Below are positions 27,435-36,522 of a stretch of 64,000 nucleotides of DNA, piece after piece (position 1 is the stretch's first letter; every line of letters starts with the position of its first letter). The notes under the pieces were generated by a model. That model saw only the letters and a program-made list of their open reading frames with translations, had not been told where the DNA came from and did no database searches. The position numbers and the translations under genes are program-made. The stretch comes from Lachnospiraceae bacterium. Lineage in GTDB: Bacteria > Bacillota > Clostridia > Lachnospirales > Lachnospiraceae. Location of the stretch: contig VSND01000019.1 in the NCBI GenBank assembly GCA_009774145.1, forward strand, positions 1 to 64,000, given 5' to 3'.

Positions 27435-28445
27435 ATGGCTCAGGGAGAAAGCGGTTTTCAGAAAGGACGGGTTTCTGTGGTCACCCCGGTCTATAATGGG
27501 GAATCCCATCTGCGGCGGATGCTGGACTCTGTACTGGAACAGACCTGTCAGCAGGTTGAAATGATTCTGGTTGACGACGGTTCTGCAGACGGGACGGTTC
27601 GGATCGCTGAGGGCTATCTTGAAAAATTTGCGCGCAGAGGCTATGATTTCCGCATTGTAAAAGCAGAGCATAAAAATGCTTCTGCGGCGATTAATCAGGG
27701 ACTTTTGCTGGTGACGGGAGAATATCTGATCTGGCCGGACAGTGACGATGTGCTGGAGCCGGAATCCATAAAAAAGAGAGTGGAATTTCTGCAGGCGCAT
27801 CCGGAGTATCAGTGTGTCAGGTCGCTGTCTTATTATTTTGATGAGGAAACCGGACAGAGAAGCGAAAAAGCAGATGAACAAAGAGGGGACCTGTCGAAGG
27901 AAGAGCTGTTCTGGGATATTCTGGAATCCAGAACGTTTGTCTGCTGCGGCTGCTATATGCTGAGAACCGAAAGTTTTTTTGCGGTCTATCCGAACCGCCG
28001 GATACCGGAGTATGATGTGGGCCAGAACTTTCAGATGCTGCTGCCGTTTATGTACCGCCATAAATGTCCGACGCTTCAGGAAGAGCTGTATGGCGTTGCC
28101 ATCAGAAGCGGCAGCCATTCCAGAACCGCGCTGACACAGGCGCAGGAAGAGAAGAAATACAGAGACTATGAAAATCTCATCGATGAGATTGCAGAAAACT
28201 GCCGGATTACGGATCCGTCCGACAGAGACCGCATCGCATGCTGGAAAGCGGCGCGCCGGTACCGGATCTCGCTCAAATACAGACGCAGGAAAGAAGCGTT
28301 TCAGGCATTGCGTCGTCTTCGCAGCTGCGGCGGTTTCAGTACCCGTGAAGCGTTAAAAGAACTGATCTGGGCATATTTTGTAAACGGGTGGGTAGAAGAA
28401 CATCTGTATCCGGTATACCGGAAAATCTCGGGCAGGTTTTCCTGA
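27435..28445 (+). CDS. Family 2 glycosyltransferase
   Basis: A 336-residue GT-A enzyme with VSVVTPVYNGESHLRRML, ILVDDGSADGT and the metal-binding WPDSDDVLEP. The C-terminal 130 residues are basic and helical, suiting membrane association. AGGAGGG lies before the ATG, 21 bases after the ABC transporter gene. Acceptor and sugar are unknown. Its 3' end faces another GT2 gene on the opposite strand with an 18-base gap; TTTTCCTGA/TCAGGAAAA around 28437-28472 may serve both as terminator. Confidence 0.85.
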   Translation: MAQGESGFQKGRVSVVTPVYNGESHLRRMLDSVLEQTCQQVEMILVDDGSADGTVRIAEGYLEKFARRGYDFRIVKAEHKNASAAINQGLLLVTGEYLIWPDSDDVLEPESIKKRVEFLQAHPEYQCVRSLSYYFDEETGQRSEKADEQRGDLSKEELFWDILESRTFVCCGCYMLRTESFFAVYPNRRIPEYDVGQNFQMLLPFMYRHKCPTLQEELYGVAIRSGSHSRTALTQAQEEKKYRDYENLIDEIAENCRITDPSDRDRIACWKAARRYRISLKYRRRKEAFQALRRLRSCGGFSTREALKELIWAYFVNGWVEEHLYPVYRKISGRFS

Positions 28446-28463
28446 GCGGGAGCACAGGGCCGT

Positions 28464-29498
28464 TCAGGAAAATTCCTTCCGCCCCAGATACCAGTAACTG
28501 ATTCTGGAGATCAGACCGGTAATAAAGTAACATCTTATACGGAAGAAAAAGATCAGGATTCTTCTTGGAAGGATGCCGCTTTTGCGGTTATACTTCATTG
28601 CCTGCCGGTAGATTTCATTTTTCCGCATTTCGGAACACAGACGGCGTTTTTTAAGACAGGTCTTTGGGTTGAGCGGACTGAATATATCCCGGATCAGGAC
28701 ATAGGACAGGTTTTCCAGCGCGTATGAGTAAAAGTCATCTTCCAGCGCAGAAAACATGCCGCAGTTTTCTAAAGCCGTCTTTATAAATCTCTGCAGACTG
28801 GCATGGTTCGTCTGAAGGCCTGGATGGTAGCGGCGCGACGAGGAACCCATATGAATATCATAGAAATATACAGGGCTGGACAGGTAGGCAGCGGAGGCGG
28901 CCCTCAGCTGATATTCCAGATTAAAAAGCAGATCTTCTCCAATGGACAGATCCGGGGAAAACCGTATGGAAAAACGGTTCAGAACCGATCTTTTATAGGC
29001 CCGTGCACAGGGAGTGCGAAAATCGGTGCTGCCGTCCGGGGTCAGGGGCTGCGGTACAAGGATTCTCCTGATCAGCTGCTGCATGGTATCGGCAGTATAG
29101 CGGATGGTTTCGGGCGGATGTCCGGCAGAAAGGGTTCCCTGTGCGGAACGGATAAAGTCGAACAGAAGAAAATCCAGCTCCTGATATTCTTCCTGCGCAA
29201 CCATGTGCAGAAAATCAGGGGAGATCCGGTCGTCGGAATCCAGAAAGACGATCCAGTCTCCTGTGCTGGCGTCGATCCCTCTGTTCCGTGCGGCCGACAC
29301 TCCCTGGTTTTTCTGATTGATCAGCCGGATGCGGCTGTCCTTCCCGGCATATTGTCTGCATATGTCAGGGCTGTGATCGGTGGATCCGTCATTGACCAGC
29401 AGGATCTCGAACTCCTGGTATGCAGAAGCCAGTACAGAATCAATGCAGCGAGGCAGATACTGTTCGGTATTGTAAACAGGTATGATGACTGAAATCAT
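28464..29498 (-). CDS. Family 2 glycosyltransferase, reverse strand
   Basis: A 344-residue GT-A enzyme with ISVIIPVYNTEQYLPRCI, LLVNDGSTDHSPD, GVSAARNRGID and FLDSDDRISP. The C-terminal helix (RILIFFFRIRCYFITGLI) is probably membrane-associated. It is the only gene of this block on the minus strand, flanked by + strand GT2 genes, which hints at local inversion or later insertion. A ribosome binding site GAGGGAA lies before the start. Confidence 0.85.
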   Translation of the reverse strand: MISVIIPVYNTEQYLPRCIDSVLASAYQEFEILLVNDGSTDHSPDICRQYAGKDSRIRLINQKNQGVSAARNRGIDASTGDWIVFLDSDDRISPDFLHMVAQEEYQELDFLLFDFIRSAQGTLSAGHPPETIRYTADTMQQLIRRILVPQPLTPDGSTDFRTPCARAYKRSVLNRFSIRFSPDLSIGEDLLFNLEYQLRAASAAYLSSPVYFYDIHMGSSSRRYHPGLQTNHASLQRFIKTALENCGMFSALEDDFYSYALENLSYVLIRDIFSPLNPKTCLKKRRLCSEMRKNEIYRQAMKYNRKSGILPRRILIFFFRIRCYFITGLISRISYWYLGRKEFS

Positions 29499-29671
29499 GG
29501 ATGCAGTTCCCTCTTTATCATGAAGTTTCCATGCCTGCCATGGGGCGGCACCATATACAATATAGTATATTCGCAGGTGAAATGCAACTTTTTTCAGGCC
29601 AGTCCGGCGGGATGGCTGTGCGGTACCGGACAGGATGTATCATAGAGTGAAAAGGAAATGGAGGCAGCGGG

Positions 29672-30658
29672 ATGTTTACATTTGTGGTGACATGCTATAA
29701 TCAGGCAGAGGTGGTGCCATACGCCCTGGAGAGCATCAAATATCAGATCAGACAGTTCGGAAATGGGGAGAAGTTTCAGCTGATCATCACGGATGACGGT
29801 TCGGAGGATCACAGCTGTGAAGTCATGGAAAAGTGGCTGGAGGAGAATCAGGCGCTGTTCGAACGGGTCAACCGGCTGTTCCGGAAAAAGAATGCCGGAA
29901 TCTGCCAAAACTACGTGGATGCTCTTCGGGCTGTTGACGGGGAGCGCTTTGTCGTGCTGAACGGGGATGATCTGCTGGCCCCTTATGATCTGTTTGCAGT
30001 CACGGCAAAACTGGAGGAATACGACATTGTATGTACGGCCTTTCTGAAATTCACAGGAAACGGGGAGATGGTAAAGACTTGTCATACCTATCTGGAAGTC
30101 GTGCTGCAGCATTTTATCAGAGGGCGGACGCTGCATCGTGCGGTCCGGCTGGGCTGCCCGATCATGGGTACTGCAGTATACAGAAAATCTCTGCTGTCCG
30201 ATGAGGTGCTGGATTTTATCCTGCGTTTCCGGACGGTCAATGACAGGGCATGCTTTCAGAAAATACTGGGTCAGAATGAACAGATCAGGACGTGTTATGT
30301 AAATCAGCCGTTGATTCTGTACCGGATATCCACAGGCTCCATTTCAAATTTCAACAGTCCGGGCAGGCAGCTGCACTGCAGGGAAATCGCACAGCTGCTA
30401 AGAGCTGAAAGAGTGCATGAAAAGTCGGTGTTTTTTCGGGCAATGCTGTACCTGCAGGAGAAATCAGCGGGAGTAAGGGCGCATTCCAGCTATTTTGTAA
30501 GACTTCTGAGGTTCTGTTCTCCGTATTTTGCAATTATGCTGTGGTTATATGTGCGGCATTATACAGAGATCAGGAAAATGGAGCGGCAGCTGGTGGAACT
30601 GCACTGGAGGGACTGCCGGGAGCATTATAAAAGGATCATGAACCGCATTGGTCGTTGA
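29672..30658 (+). CDS. Family 2 glycosyltransferase
   Basis: A 328-residue GT-A enzyme. It opens with FTFVVTCYNQAEVVPYAL, then LIITDDGSEDHS and the acidic LNGDDLLAPYD, which stands in place of a strict DxD. One C-terminal hydrophobic segment (CSPYFAIMLWLYV) is seen. ATG 29672 follows GGAGGCAG. It probably shares a transcript with the GHL10-type lipoprotein 12 bases downstream. The 173 bases upstream contain only promoter-type AT-rich sequence. Confidence 0.8.
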   Translation: MFTFVVTCYNQAEVVPYALESIKYQIRQFGNGEKFQLIITDDGSEDHSCEVMEKWLEENQALFERVNRLFRKKNAGICQNYVDALRAVDGERFVVLNGDDLLAPYDLFAVTAKLEEYDIVCTAFLKFTGNGEMVKTCHTYLEVVLQHFIRGRTLHRAVRLGCPIMGTAVYRKSLLSDEVLDFILRFRTVNDRACFQKILGQNEQIRTCYVNQPLILYRISTGSISNFNSPGRQLHCREIAQLLRAERVHEKSVFFRAMLYLQEKSAGVRAHSSYFVRLLRFCSPYFAIMLWLYVRHYTEIRKMERQLVELHWRDCREHYKRIMNRIGR

Positions 30659-30670
30659 AAGGATGGGAAA

Positions 30671-31897
30671 ATGGAAAGATTGAATCAGAGATTTTGGAGG
30701 GCAGGACGGATATCCGTATTTGGACTGTTGATTCTGGCAGTATGGGTGTCCGGCTGCAGTCATGCGAAAGTCAGGATGAAAAGAGACGTGGATCAGGAGA
30801 TGCGCGGAGTGTGGGTAACTACTGTATGGGGGCTGGATTATCCTGCCGAGCCGTCCGTTTCGGCGGAAGAACTGCGCAGACAGGCAGATGAGATTCTGGA
30901 CGGGGCGGACGAATATGGTTTTAATACGGTCTTTCTGCAGGTGCGGCCATGCTCGGATGCCCTGTACAAGTCCGACATCTACCCATGGAGTAAATACCTG
31001 ACCGGACAGTATGGGGCGGCGCCGGATTCGGATTTTGATCCGCTGGCCTACTGGGTGGAGGAGGCCCATGAGCGCGGACTGGAACTTCATGCATGGATCA
31101 ATCCATACCAGGCGACCAGATCAGAAAATGAGCTGGAAAATCTGGCGGACCGTTCGCCGGCCGTACTGCATCCGGAATGGCTGATCGAATATGGAGGCAG
31201 ATACTATTTTGATCCAGCGCTGCCGGAAGTACGTCAGATGGTGATCGACGGCGCGGTGGAACTGGTTGAGCATTACGATATTGACGGGATCCATATGGAT
31301 GATTATTTTTATCCGGGCTCCGAGGTTGGCGATGCTGCTTCCTATGCTGCTTATGGAGCGGATTTTCCGGATATTGGGGACTGGCGCCGCGAGAATACCA
31401 ATCTTCTGGTGCAGGGGATGGATGAAGCGGTGCACCGGGCAGATCCCGGGATCGAATTTGGAATCAGCCCGACGGCGATCTGGGCAAATAAGACCATGCA
31501 TCCGGAAGGCAGTGAAAATACGACCGGGTTTTCTTCCTATTTTGAGATATACGCAGACAGTAAAAAATGGGTGGAATCAGGCTGGGTGGATTATATCGCT
31601 CCGCAGCTGTACTGGCAGGCAGGAGACGCGGAACATGACTTTACAAGTCTGCTGGCCTGGTGGTCAGACCTGGTGGCGGGCACCGACGGGGATGTGGAGC
31701 TGTATGTGGGGCTGGCAGACAGCAAAGCAGCAGATGCAGAAGCAGACAGTCCGTGGTATGAAGGAAAAGAGATTGCGGCGCAGATGAAGTCCTGTAAAGA
31801 AAATGTACAGGTGGGCGGCACCATTCATTTTCGATACAGCTTTATAAGGGATATTCCGGCGCTGCAGGAGATTCTGCAGGAAGCATGGTCTGATTAG
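30671..31897 (+). CDS. Lipoprotein glycoside hydrolase-like (GHL10, DUF187 type)
   Basis: A 408-residue secreted protein. A signal peptide ends in a lipobox (LAVWVSGC, Cys about 27), so it is anchored to the outer face of the membrane. The rest is a GHL10-type barrel: MRGVWVTTVWGLDYP, FNTVFLQVRPCSDALY, LELHAWINPYQATR, YDIDGIHMDDYFYPG (probable acidic active-site strand) and WVDYIAPQLYWQ. Related proteins such as YngK are putative glycan hydrolases. Here it may trim surface polysaccharide made by the neighbouring genes. A strong terminator follows. Confidence 0.85.
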   Translation: MERLNQRFWRAGRISVFGLLILAVWVSGCSHAKVRMKRDVDQEMRGVWVTTVWGLDYPAEPSVSAEELRRQADEILDGADEYGFNTVFLQVRPCSDALYKSDIYPWSKYLTGQYGAAPDSDFDPLAYWVEEAHERGLELHAWINPYQATRSENELENLADRSPAVLHPEWLIEYGGRYYFDPALPEVRQMVIDGAVELVEHYDIDGIHMDDYFYPGSEVGDAASYAAYGADFPDIGDWRRENTNLLVQGMDEAVHRADPGIEFGISPTAIWANKTMHPEGSENTTGFSSYFEIYADSKKWVESGWVDYIAPQLYWQAGDAEHDFTSLLAWWSDLVAGTDGDVELYVGLADSKAADAEADSPWYEGKEIAAQMKSCKENVQVGGTIHFRYSFIRDIPALQEILQEAWSD

Positions 31898-31904
31898 GGA
31901 AAGG

Positions 31905-31939
31905 GGCCGGCGCAAAACGTATTTTGCGCCGGCCTTTTT
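31905..31939 (+). terminator. Strong intrinsic terminator
   Basis: The arms GGCCGGCGCAAAA (31905-31917) and TTTTGCGCCGGCC (31922-31934) are perfectly complementary over 13 bp with a four-base loop, followed by TTTTT. It insulates the ribosomal superoperon from the glycan genes. Confidence 0.95.
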
Positions 31940-31978
31940 CAAGGATTTGAAAAAAGCGGAAGAAAATGAAAAAAGTAC

Positions 31979-32007
31979 TTGCAAAATACAGAACTTTCCG
32001 CTATACT
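31979..32007 (+). promoter_or_regulatory. Promoter of the S10-spc ribosomal superoperon
   Basis: TTGCAA (31979-31984), a 17-base spacer and TATACT (32002-32007). It lies about 240 bases before rpsJ, leaving a long untranslated leader. Confidence 0.8.
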
Positions 32008-32011
32008 ATCT

Positions 32012-32230
32012 CTTGTTGTGACATTGATAGCGAAGAAGCGTGAGGTTGCCGCGCAGATGCGAGGGTTTTCCGTGGAGCGAATGTCAAGTTAGCAAACTGG
32101 CGACAAGTCACTGTACCAATTAAAACTGTCCTTCAGAAAAGAAGGAAACGACGTGTGTGAATCTTCAGGATACACACGGGAGAGTGTACAGTCACCGCTT
32201 GTCGTACTGGTAGTCAGAAGTACGAATAAG
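32012..32230 (+). promoter_or_regulatory. Structured leader of the S10 operon
   Basis: About 220 untranslated nucleotides with several clear helices: TGACATT (32019) with AATGTCA (32080), TCCTTC with GAAGGA near 32129-32145, CGTGTGT (32152) with ACACACG (32172), and TCGTACT (32202) with AGTACGA (32219) just before the ribosome binding site AAGGAGG. Ribosomal operons are commonly controlled by a ribosomal protein binding its own leader. Which protein would bind here is not shown by the sequence. Confidence 0.55.
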
Positions 32231-32245
32231 GAGGCGACTTTTTTT

Positions 32246-32563
32246 ATGGCAAGTCAGGTAATGAGAATCACAATGAAGGCTTACGATCACCAGCTGATCG
32301 ATGCATCCGCAAAGAAGATCATCGAGACGGTGAAGAAAACAGGATCCAAAGTGAGCGGACCGGTCCCCCTTCCGACGAAGAAGGAAGTCATCACGATCAT
32401 CCGTGCGGTACACAAGTACAAGGATTCCCGCGAGCAGTTCGAGCAGAGAACTCATAAGAGACTGATTGATATCATTGCACCGACGCAGAAGACGGTAGAC
32501 GCTCTGTCCCGCCTTGAGATGCCTGCAGGTGTGTATGTTGATATTAAAATGAAAACCAGATAA
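32246..32563 (+). CDS. rpsJ: 30S ribosomal protein S10
   Basis: A 105-residue S10 of normal length, starting MASQVMRITMKAYDHQLID, with the IDIIAPTQKTVDALSRLEMPAGVYVDIK end typical of the family. It sits in the small-subunit head and also acts as NusE in antitermination. ATG 32246 is set by AAGGAGG 9 bases upstream; a longer upstream frame from 32153 covers the leader and is not real. Confidence 0.97.
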   Translation: MASQVMRITMKAYDHQLIDASAKKIIETVKKTGSKVSGPVPLPTKKEVITIIRAVHKYKDSREQFEQRTHKRLIDIIAPTQKTVDALSRLEMPAGVYVDIKMKTR

Positions 32564-32631
32564 TCCTGCGGCTAGAATGAATTCCTTATGATAAGGTATT
32601 CCGCTGTAGAGAAAACAGGAGGAAAGAAAGA

Positions 32632-33267
32632 ATGAAGAAAGCTATTTTAGCGACAAAAGTCGGAATGACGCAGATCTTCAACGAAGACGGTGTATTAACC
32701 CCGGTGACTGTATTGCAGGCCGGTCCGTGTGTCGTGACTCAGGTCAAAACGGAAGAGAACGACGGATACAGCGCCGTACAGGTGGGCTTCGTTGACATCA
32801 GAGAGAAGCTGGTGAACAAACCGAAGAAAGGCCACTTTGACAAAGCAGGCGTTGCTTATAAGAGATTTGTCAGAGAGCTGAAATTAGAGAATGCTGCTGA
32901 ATATGCAGTGAAACAGGAGATCAAAGCAGACATCTTCGCAGCAGGCGACAAGATTGATGCGACAGCGATTTCCAAGGGAAAAGGTTTCCAGGGCGCGATC
33001 AAGAGACTGGGACAGCACAGAGGACCCATGACCCACGGTTCCAAGTTCCATCGTCATCAGGGTTCCAACGGCGCATGTTCCGACCCGAGCAAGGTGTTCA
33101 AGGGAAAAGGAATGCCGGGCCACATGGGGGCCAAACAGATCACCATTCAGAATCTGGAGATCGTAAAAGTAGATGCAGAGAACAATTTATTGTTGGTAAA
33201 AGGTGCGGTACCAGGACCTAAGAAAGCTTTAGTTACCATCAAAGAAACGGTCAAATCCGGTAAGTAA
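32632..33267 (+). CDS. rplC: 50S ribosomal protein L3
   Basis: A 211-residue L3 with KAILATKVGMTQIFNEDGV at the start and the central loop KGKGFQGAIKRLGQHRGPMTHGS that reaches towards the peptidyl-transferase centre. GGAGG precedes the ATG. Second gene of the S10 operon. Confidence 0.97.
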   Translation: MKKAILATKVGMTQIFNEDGVLTPVTVLQAGPCVVTQVKTEENDGYSAVQVGFVDIREKLVNKPKKGHFDKAGVAYKRFVRELKLENAAEYAVKQEIKADIFAAGDKIDATAISKGKGFQGAIKRLGQHRGPMTHGSKFHRHQGSNGACSDPSKVFKGKGMPGHMGAKQITIQNLEIVKVDAENNLLLVKGAVPGPKKALVTIKETVKSGK

Positions 33268-33295
33268 GGTTTGAAGGGAAAGGAGGAACACACAA

Positions 33296-33916
33296 ATGGC
33301 AAACGTATCTGTTTATAATATGGAAGGCAAAGAAGTTGGCACGATGGAATTAAGCGATGCGGTATTCGGTGTGGATGTGAATGAGCATCTGGTACACATG
33401 GCAGTCGTTGCACAGCTTGCGAATAAAAGACAGGGAACTCAGAAAGCAAAGACCCGTTCCGAGGTTTCCGGCGGCGGAAGAAAGCCGTGGAGACAGAAGG
33501 GAACCGGACATGCCCGTCAGGGTTCCACAAGAGCTCCTCAGTGGACCGGCGGCGGCGTGGTCTTCGCTCCGACGCCGAGAGATTACAGCATCCGTCTCAA
33601 CCGGAAGGAGAAGAGACTGGCGCTCAAATCCGCTCTGACCAGCAGAGTGCAGGAGCAGAAGTTCATCGTTCTGGATGAGCTGAAATTTGATGAGATCAAG
33701 ACAAAGAAGATGCAGGCAGTTCTGGATGCGCTGAATGTGAATAAGGCGCTGGTGGTTCTGAATGAGAATGACCAGAACGTGGTAAAGTCTGCAAGAAACA
33801 TTGAAAATGTCCAGACAGCTCTGACCAATACCATCAACGTATACGATATTCTGAAATACAATACCGTGATCGTGACGAAAGCTGCTGTCGCAACCATCGA
33901 GGAGGTATATGCGTAA
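33296..33916 (+). CDS. rplD: 50S ribosomal protein L4
   Basis: A 206-residue L4. The exit-tunnel loop region is visible (KTRSEVSGGGRKPWRQKGTG), followed by GGGVVFAPTPRDY. L4 represses its own operon in some bacteria. AAAGGAGG precedes the ATG, and its stop overlaps the rplW start by one base. Confidence 0.97.
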   Translation: MANVSVYNMEGKEVGTMELSDAVFGVDVNEHLVHMAVVAQLANKRQGTQKAKTRSEVSGGGRKPWRQKGTGHARQGSTRAPQWTGGGVVFAPTPRDYSIRLNRKEKRLALKSALTSRVQEQKFIVLDELKFDEIKTKKMQAVLDALNVNKALVVLNENDQNVVKSARNIENVQTALTNTINVYDILKYNTVIVTKAAVATIEEVYA

Positions 33917-34215
33917 TGGCTGATATTAAATACTATGATGTAATCCTCAAGCCGGTGATCACCGAAAAGAGCATGGCTGCCATGGGCGAGAAGAAGTACA
34001 CCTTCCTCGTGCACACAGACGCAACCAGGTCTCAGGTGAAGGAAGCAGTTGAGAAGATGTTCGCCGGAACGAAGGTAAAGAGTGTCAATACCATGAACTG
34101 CGAAGGCAAGAAAAAAAGACGCGGCATGGTATACGGCAGAACTGCAAAGACCAAAAAGGCAATCGTACAGCTCACCGCTGACAGCAAGGATATTGAGATC
34201 TTTGAGGGGCTGTAA
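33916..34215 (+). CDS. rplW: 50S ribosomal protein L23
   Basis: A 99-residue L23 with YYDVILKPVITEKSM at the start. It sits by the tunnel exit and is the docking site for trigger factor and SRP. It starts on the last base of the rplD stop, implying coupled translation. Confidence 0.97.
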   Translation: MADIKYYDVILKPVITEKSMAAMGEKKYTFLVHTDATRSQVKEAVEKMFAGTKVKSVNTMNCEGKKKRRGMVYGRTAKTKKAIVQLTADSKDIEIFEGL

Positions 34216-34290
34216 AAGCCCGGGCAGGTTGCCGGCCTATATGTTTACTACAAACATGATAAGTAAAGTAGATCGAAAGGAGACAAAGTA

Positions 34291-35133
34291 ATGGGAATCA
34301 AAACCTATCGCCCATATACACCGTCCAGAAGACACATGTCCGGATATGATTTCGCGGAGATCACCAAGAACACTCCGGAGAAATCTCTGACAACTTCTCT
34401 GAAGAAGCATGCCGGACGTAACGCACAGGGAAAAATTACTGTGAGACACCGCGGAGGCGGTCATAAGAGAAAATACAGGATCATCGATTTCAAGAGAAGG
34501 AAAGACGGGATCCCGGCAAAGGTCATCGGAATCGAGTACGATCCGAACAGAACAGCCAATATCGCACTGATCTGCTATGCAGATGGTGAGAAAGCATATA
34601 TCCTTGCACCCCAGGGTCTGACCGACGGCATGACCGTCATGAACGGACCGGAGGCAGAGGTGCATATGGGCAACTGCCTGCCGCTGGAGAACATTCCGGT
34701 TGGTACGCTTGTCCACAACGTGGAGCTGTATGCAGGAAAGGGCGGACAGCTGGTTCGTTCCGCAGGCAACAGCGCACAGCTTATGGCAAAGGAAGGAAAA
34801 TATGCGACCCTCCGTATGCCGTCTGGTGAAATGAGAATGGTACCGATTAACTGCCGTGCAACCATCGGTGTTGTGGGCAACGGCGAGCACAACCTGATCA
34901 ACATTGGTAAAGCGGGCCGTAAACGTCACATGGGTATCCGTCCGACTGTCCGCGGTTCTGTTATGAACCCCAATGACCATCCGCACGGCGGTGGTGAGGG
35001 CAAGACCGGTATCGGCCGTCCGGGTCCGTCCACACCGTGGGGCAAGCCGGCGCTTGGACTGAAGACAAGGAAGAAGAACAAGAAGTCCAACAAGCTGATC
35101 GTAAGAAGAAGAGACGGCAGAACGTTTAAATAA
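34291..35133 (+). CDS. rplB: 50S ribosomal protein L2
   Basis: A 280-residue L2, full length, with MGIKTYRPYTPSRRHM, GRNAQGKITVRHRGGGHKR and the C-terminal NPNDHPHGGGEGKTGIGRP loop that carries the His needed near the peptidyl-transferase centre. GAAAGGAG precedes the ATG. Confidence 0.98.
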   Translation: MGIKTYRPYTPSRRHMSGYDFAEITKNTPEKSLTTSLKKHAGRNAQGKITVRHRGGGHKRKYRIIDFKRRKDGIPAKVIGIEYDPNRTANIALICYADGEKAYILAPQGLTDGMTVMNGPEAEVHMGNCLPLENIPVGTLVHNVELYAGKGGQLVRSAGNSAQLMAKEGKYATLRMPSGEMRMVPINCRATIGVVGNGEHNLINIGKAGRKRHMGIRPTVRGSVMNPNDHPHGGGEGKTGIGRPGPSTPWGKPALGLKTRKKNKKSNKLIVRRRDGRTFK

Positions 35134-35152
35134 TTAAGAGGAGGTTTCACCA

Positions 35153-35431
35153 ATGGCTCGTTCATTAAAAAAAGGACCATTTGCAGATGCTAGCTTACTG
35201 AAAAAAGTAGACGCCATGAACGCAAGCGGAAACAAGGCCGTGATCAAGACCTGGTCCCGCCGTTCCACCATTTTCCCGCAGATGGTTTCCCATACATTTG
35301 CAGTGCATGATGGAAGAAAACATGTGCCGGTATACGTTACCGAGGATATGGTAGGCCACAAGCTCGGCGAGTTCGTGCCCACCAGAACCTACAGAGGCCA
35401 TGGCAAAGACGAGAAGAAGTCCAGACGTTAA
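35153..35431 (+). CDS. rpsS: 30S ribosomal protein S19
   Basis: A 92-residue S19: MARSLKKGPFADASLLKKV, then the WSRRSTIFPQMVSHTFAVHDGRK block; it forms the small-subunit head together with S13. GAGGAGG precedes the ATG. Confidence 0.97.
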   Translation: MARSLKKGPFADASLLKKVDAMNASGNKAVIKTWSRRSTIFPQMVSHTFAVHDGRKHVPVYVTEDMVGHKLGEFVPTRTYRGHGKDEKKSRR

Positions 35432-35464
35432 TTACAGTCAATTTTTGGAAGGAGGTTTCATCTA

Positions 35465-35854
35465 ATGGCAAAGGGATCCAGAAGTCAGTTCAAGAGAGAG
35501 AGAAATGCCCGGAAGGACACCAGACCATCTGCAAAGTTATCCTATGCACGTGTTTCTGTCCAGAAGGCATGTTTCGTATTAGATGCCATCAGAGGTAAAG
35601 ATGTGCAGACCGCACTCGGAATCGTTGCTTACAATCCGAGATATGCGTCTACACTGATAGAGAAATTATTAAAATCCGCCATCGCAAATGCGGAGAACAA
35701 CAACGGAATAAGTGCTGACAATCTTTATGTTGCAGAGTGCTATGCAAATAAAGGACCGACCATGAAGAGAATCAGACCAAGGGCACAGGGCCGCGCTTAT
35801 CGCATCGAGAAGAGGATGAGCCACATTACGATCGTGCTTGACGAGAAGAAATAA
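35465..35854 (+). CDS. rplV: 50S ribosomal protein L22
   Basis: A 129-residue L22. LSYARVSVQKACFVLDAIRG and the beta-hairpin end RIRPRAQGRAYRIEKRMSH, which lines the exit tunnel and is a known macrolide-resistance site, are intact. GGAAGGAGG precedes the ATG. Confidence 0.97.
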   Translation: MAKGSRSQFKRERNARKDTRPSAKLSYARVSVQKACFVLDAIRGKDVQTALGIVAYNPRYASTLIEKLLKSAIANAENNNGISADNLYVAECYANKGPTMKRIRPRAQGRAYRIEKRMSHITIVLDEKK

Positions 35855-35865
35855 GGAGGGCAATC

Positions 35866-36522
35866 ATGGGACAGAAAGTAAACCCGCACGGCCTCAGGGT
35901 CGGTGTAATCAAAGACTGGGATTCGAAATGGTACGCGGAAGCTGATTTTGCAGACTGCCTGGTGGAAGATTATCAGCTCAGAAAGTTCCTGAAGAAAAAA
36001 TTATACAATGCAGGAGTTTCCAGGATTGAGATCGAGAGAACTTCTGACCGCGTAAAGATCATCATTTCCGCAGCAAAACCGGGTATGATCATCGGTAAGG
36101 GCGGCGTTGAGATCGAGAAGGTAAGAAAAGAGCTTCAGAAGATGACAACGAAGAAGGTCGTTGTTGACATCAAGGAAGTCAAGAGAGCAGACCGGGAAGC
36201 ACAGCTGGTTGCCGAGAATATCGCACAGCAGCTGGAGAACCGTATTTCCTTCCGCCGCGCCATGAAGTCCTGCATGGGCAGAGCGATGAAATCCGGCGCA
36301 AAGGGAATCAAGGCCTCCTGTTCCGGACGTCTTGGAGGAGCAGATATGGCCCGTACGGAGACCTACTCCGACGGAACGATCCCGCTGCATACGTTAAGAG
36401 CAGATATTGACTATGGGTTCGCTGAGGCAGATACCACCTACGGCAAGATCGGTGTCAAGGTATGGGTCTACAAGGGCGAGATTCTTCCAACAAAGGCAGC
36501 AAAGGAAGGGAGCGATAAATAA
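35866..36522 (+). CDS. rpsC: 30S ribosomal protein S3
   Basis: A 218-residue S3 with MGQKVNPHGLRVGVIKDWDS, a KH domain (GMIIGKGGVEIEKVRKEL) and the C-terminal GRLGGADMARTE block. It forms part of the mRNA entry helicase. It overlaps rplP by one base. Confidence 0.97.
   Translation: MGQKVNPHGLRVGVIKDWDSKWYAEADFADCLVEDYQLRKFLKKKLYNAGVSRIEIERTSDRVKIIISAAKPGMIIGKGGVEIEKVRKELQKMTTKKVVVDIKEVKRADREAQLVAENIAQQLENRISFRRAMKSCMGRAMKSGAKGIKASCSGRLGGADMARTETYSDGTIPLHTLRADIDYGFAEADTTYGKIGVKVWVYKGEILPTKAAKEGSDK

Noticed and set aside
32153..32245. Upstream extension of rpsJ
   Set aside because: The segment is the structured leader; the real ATG has AAGGAGG at the right distance and matches the S10 family start.
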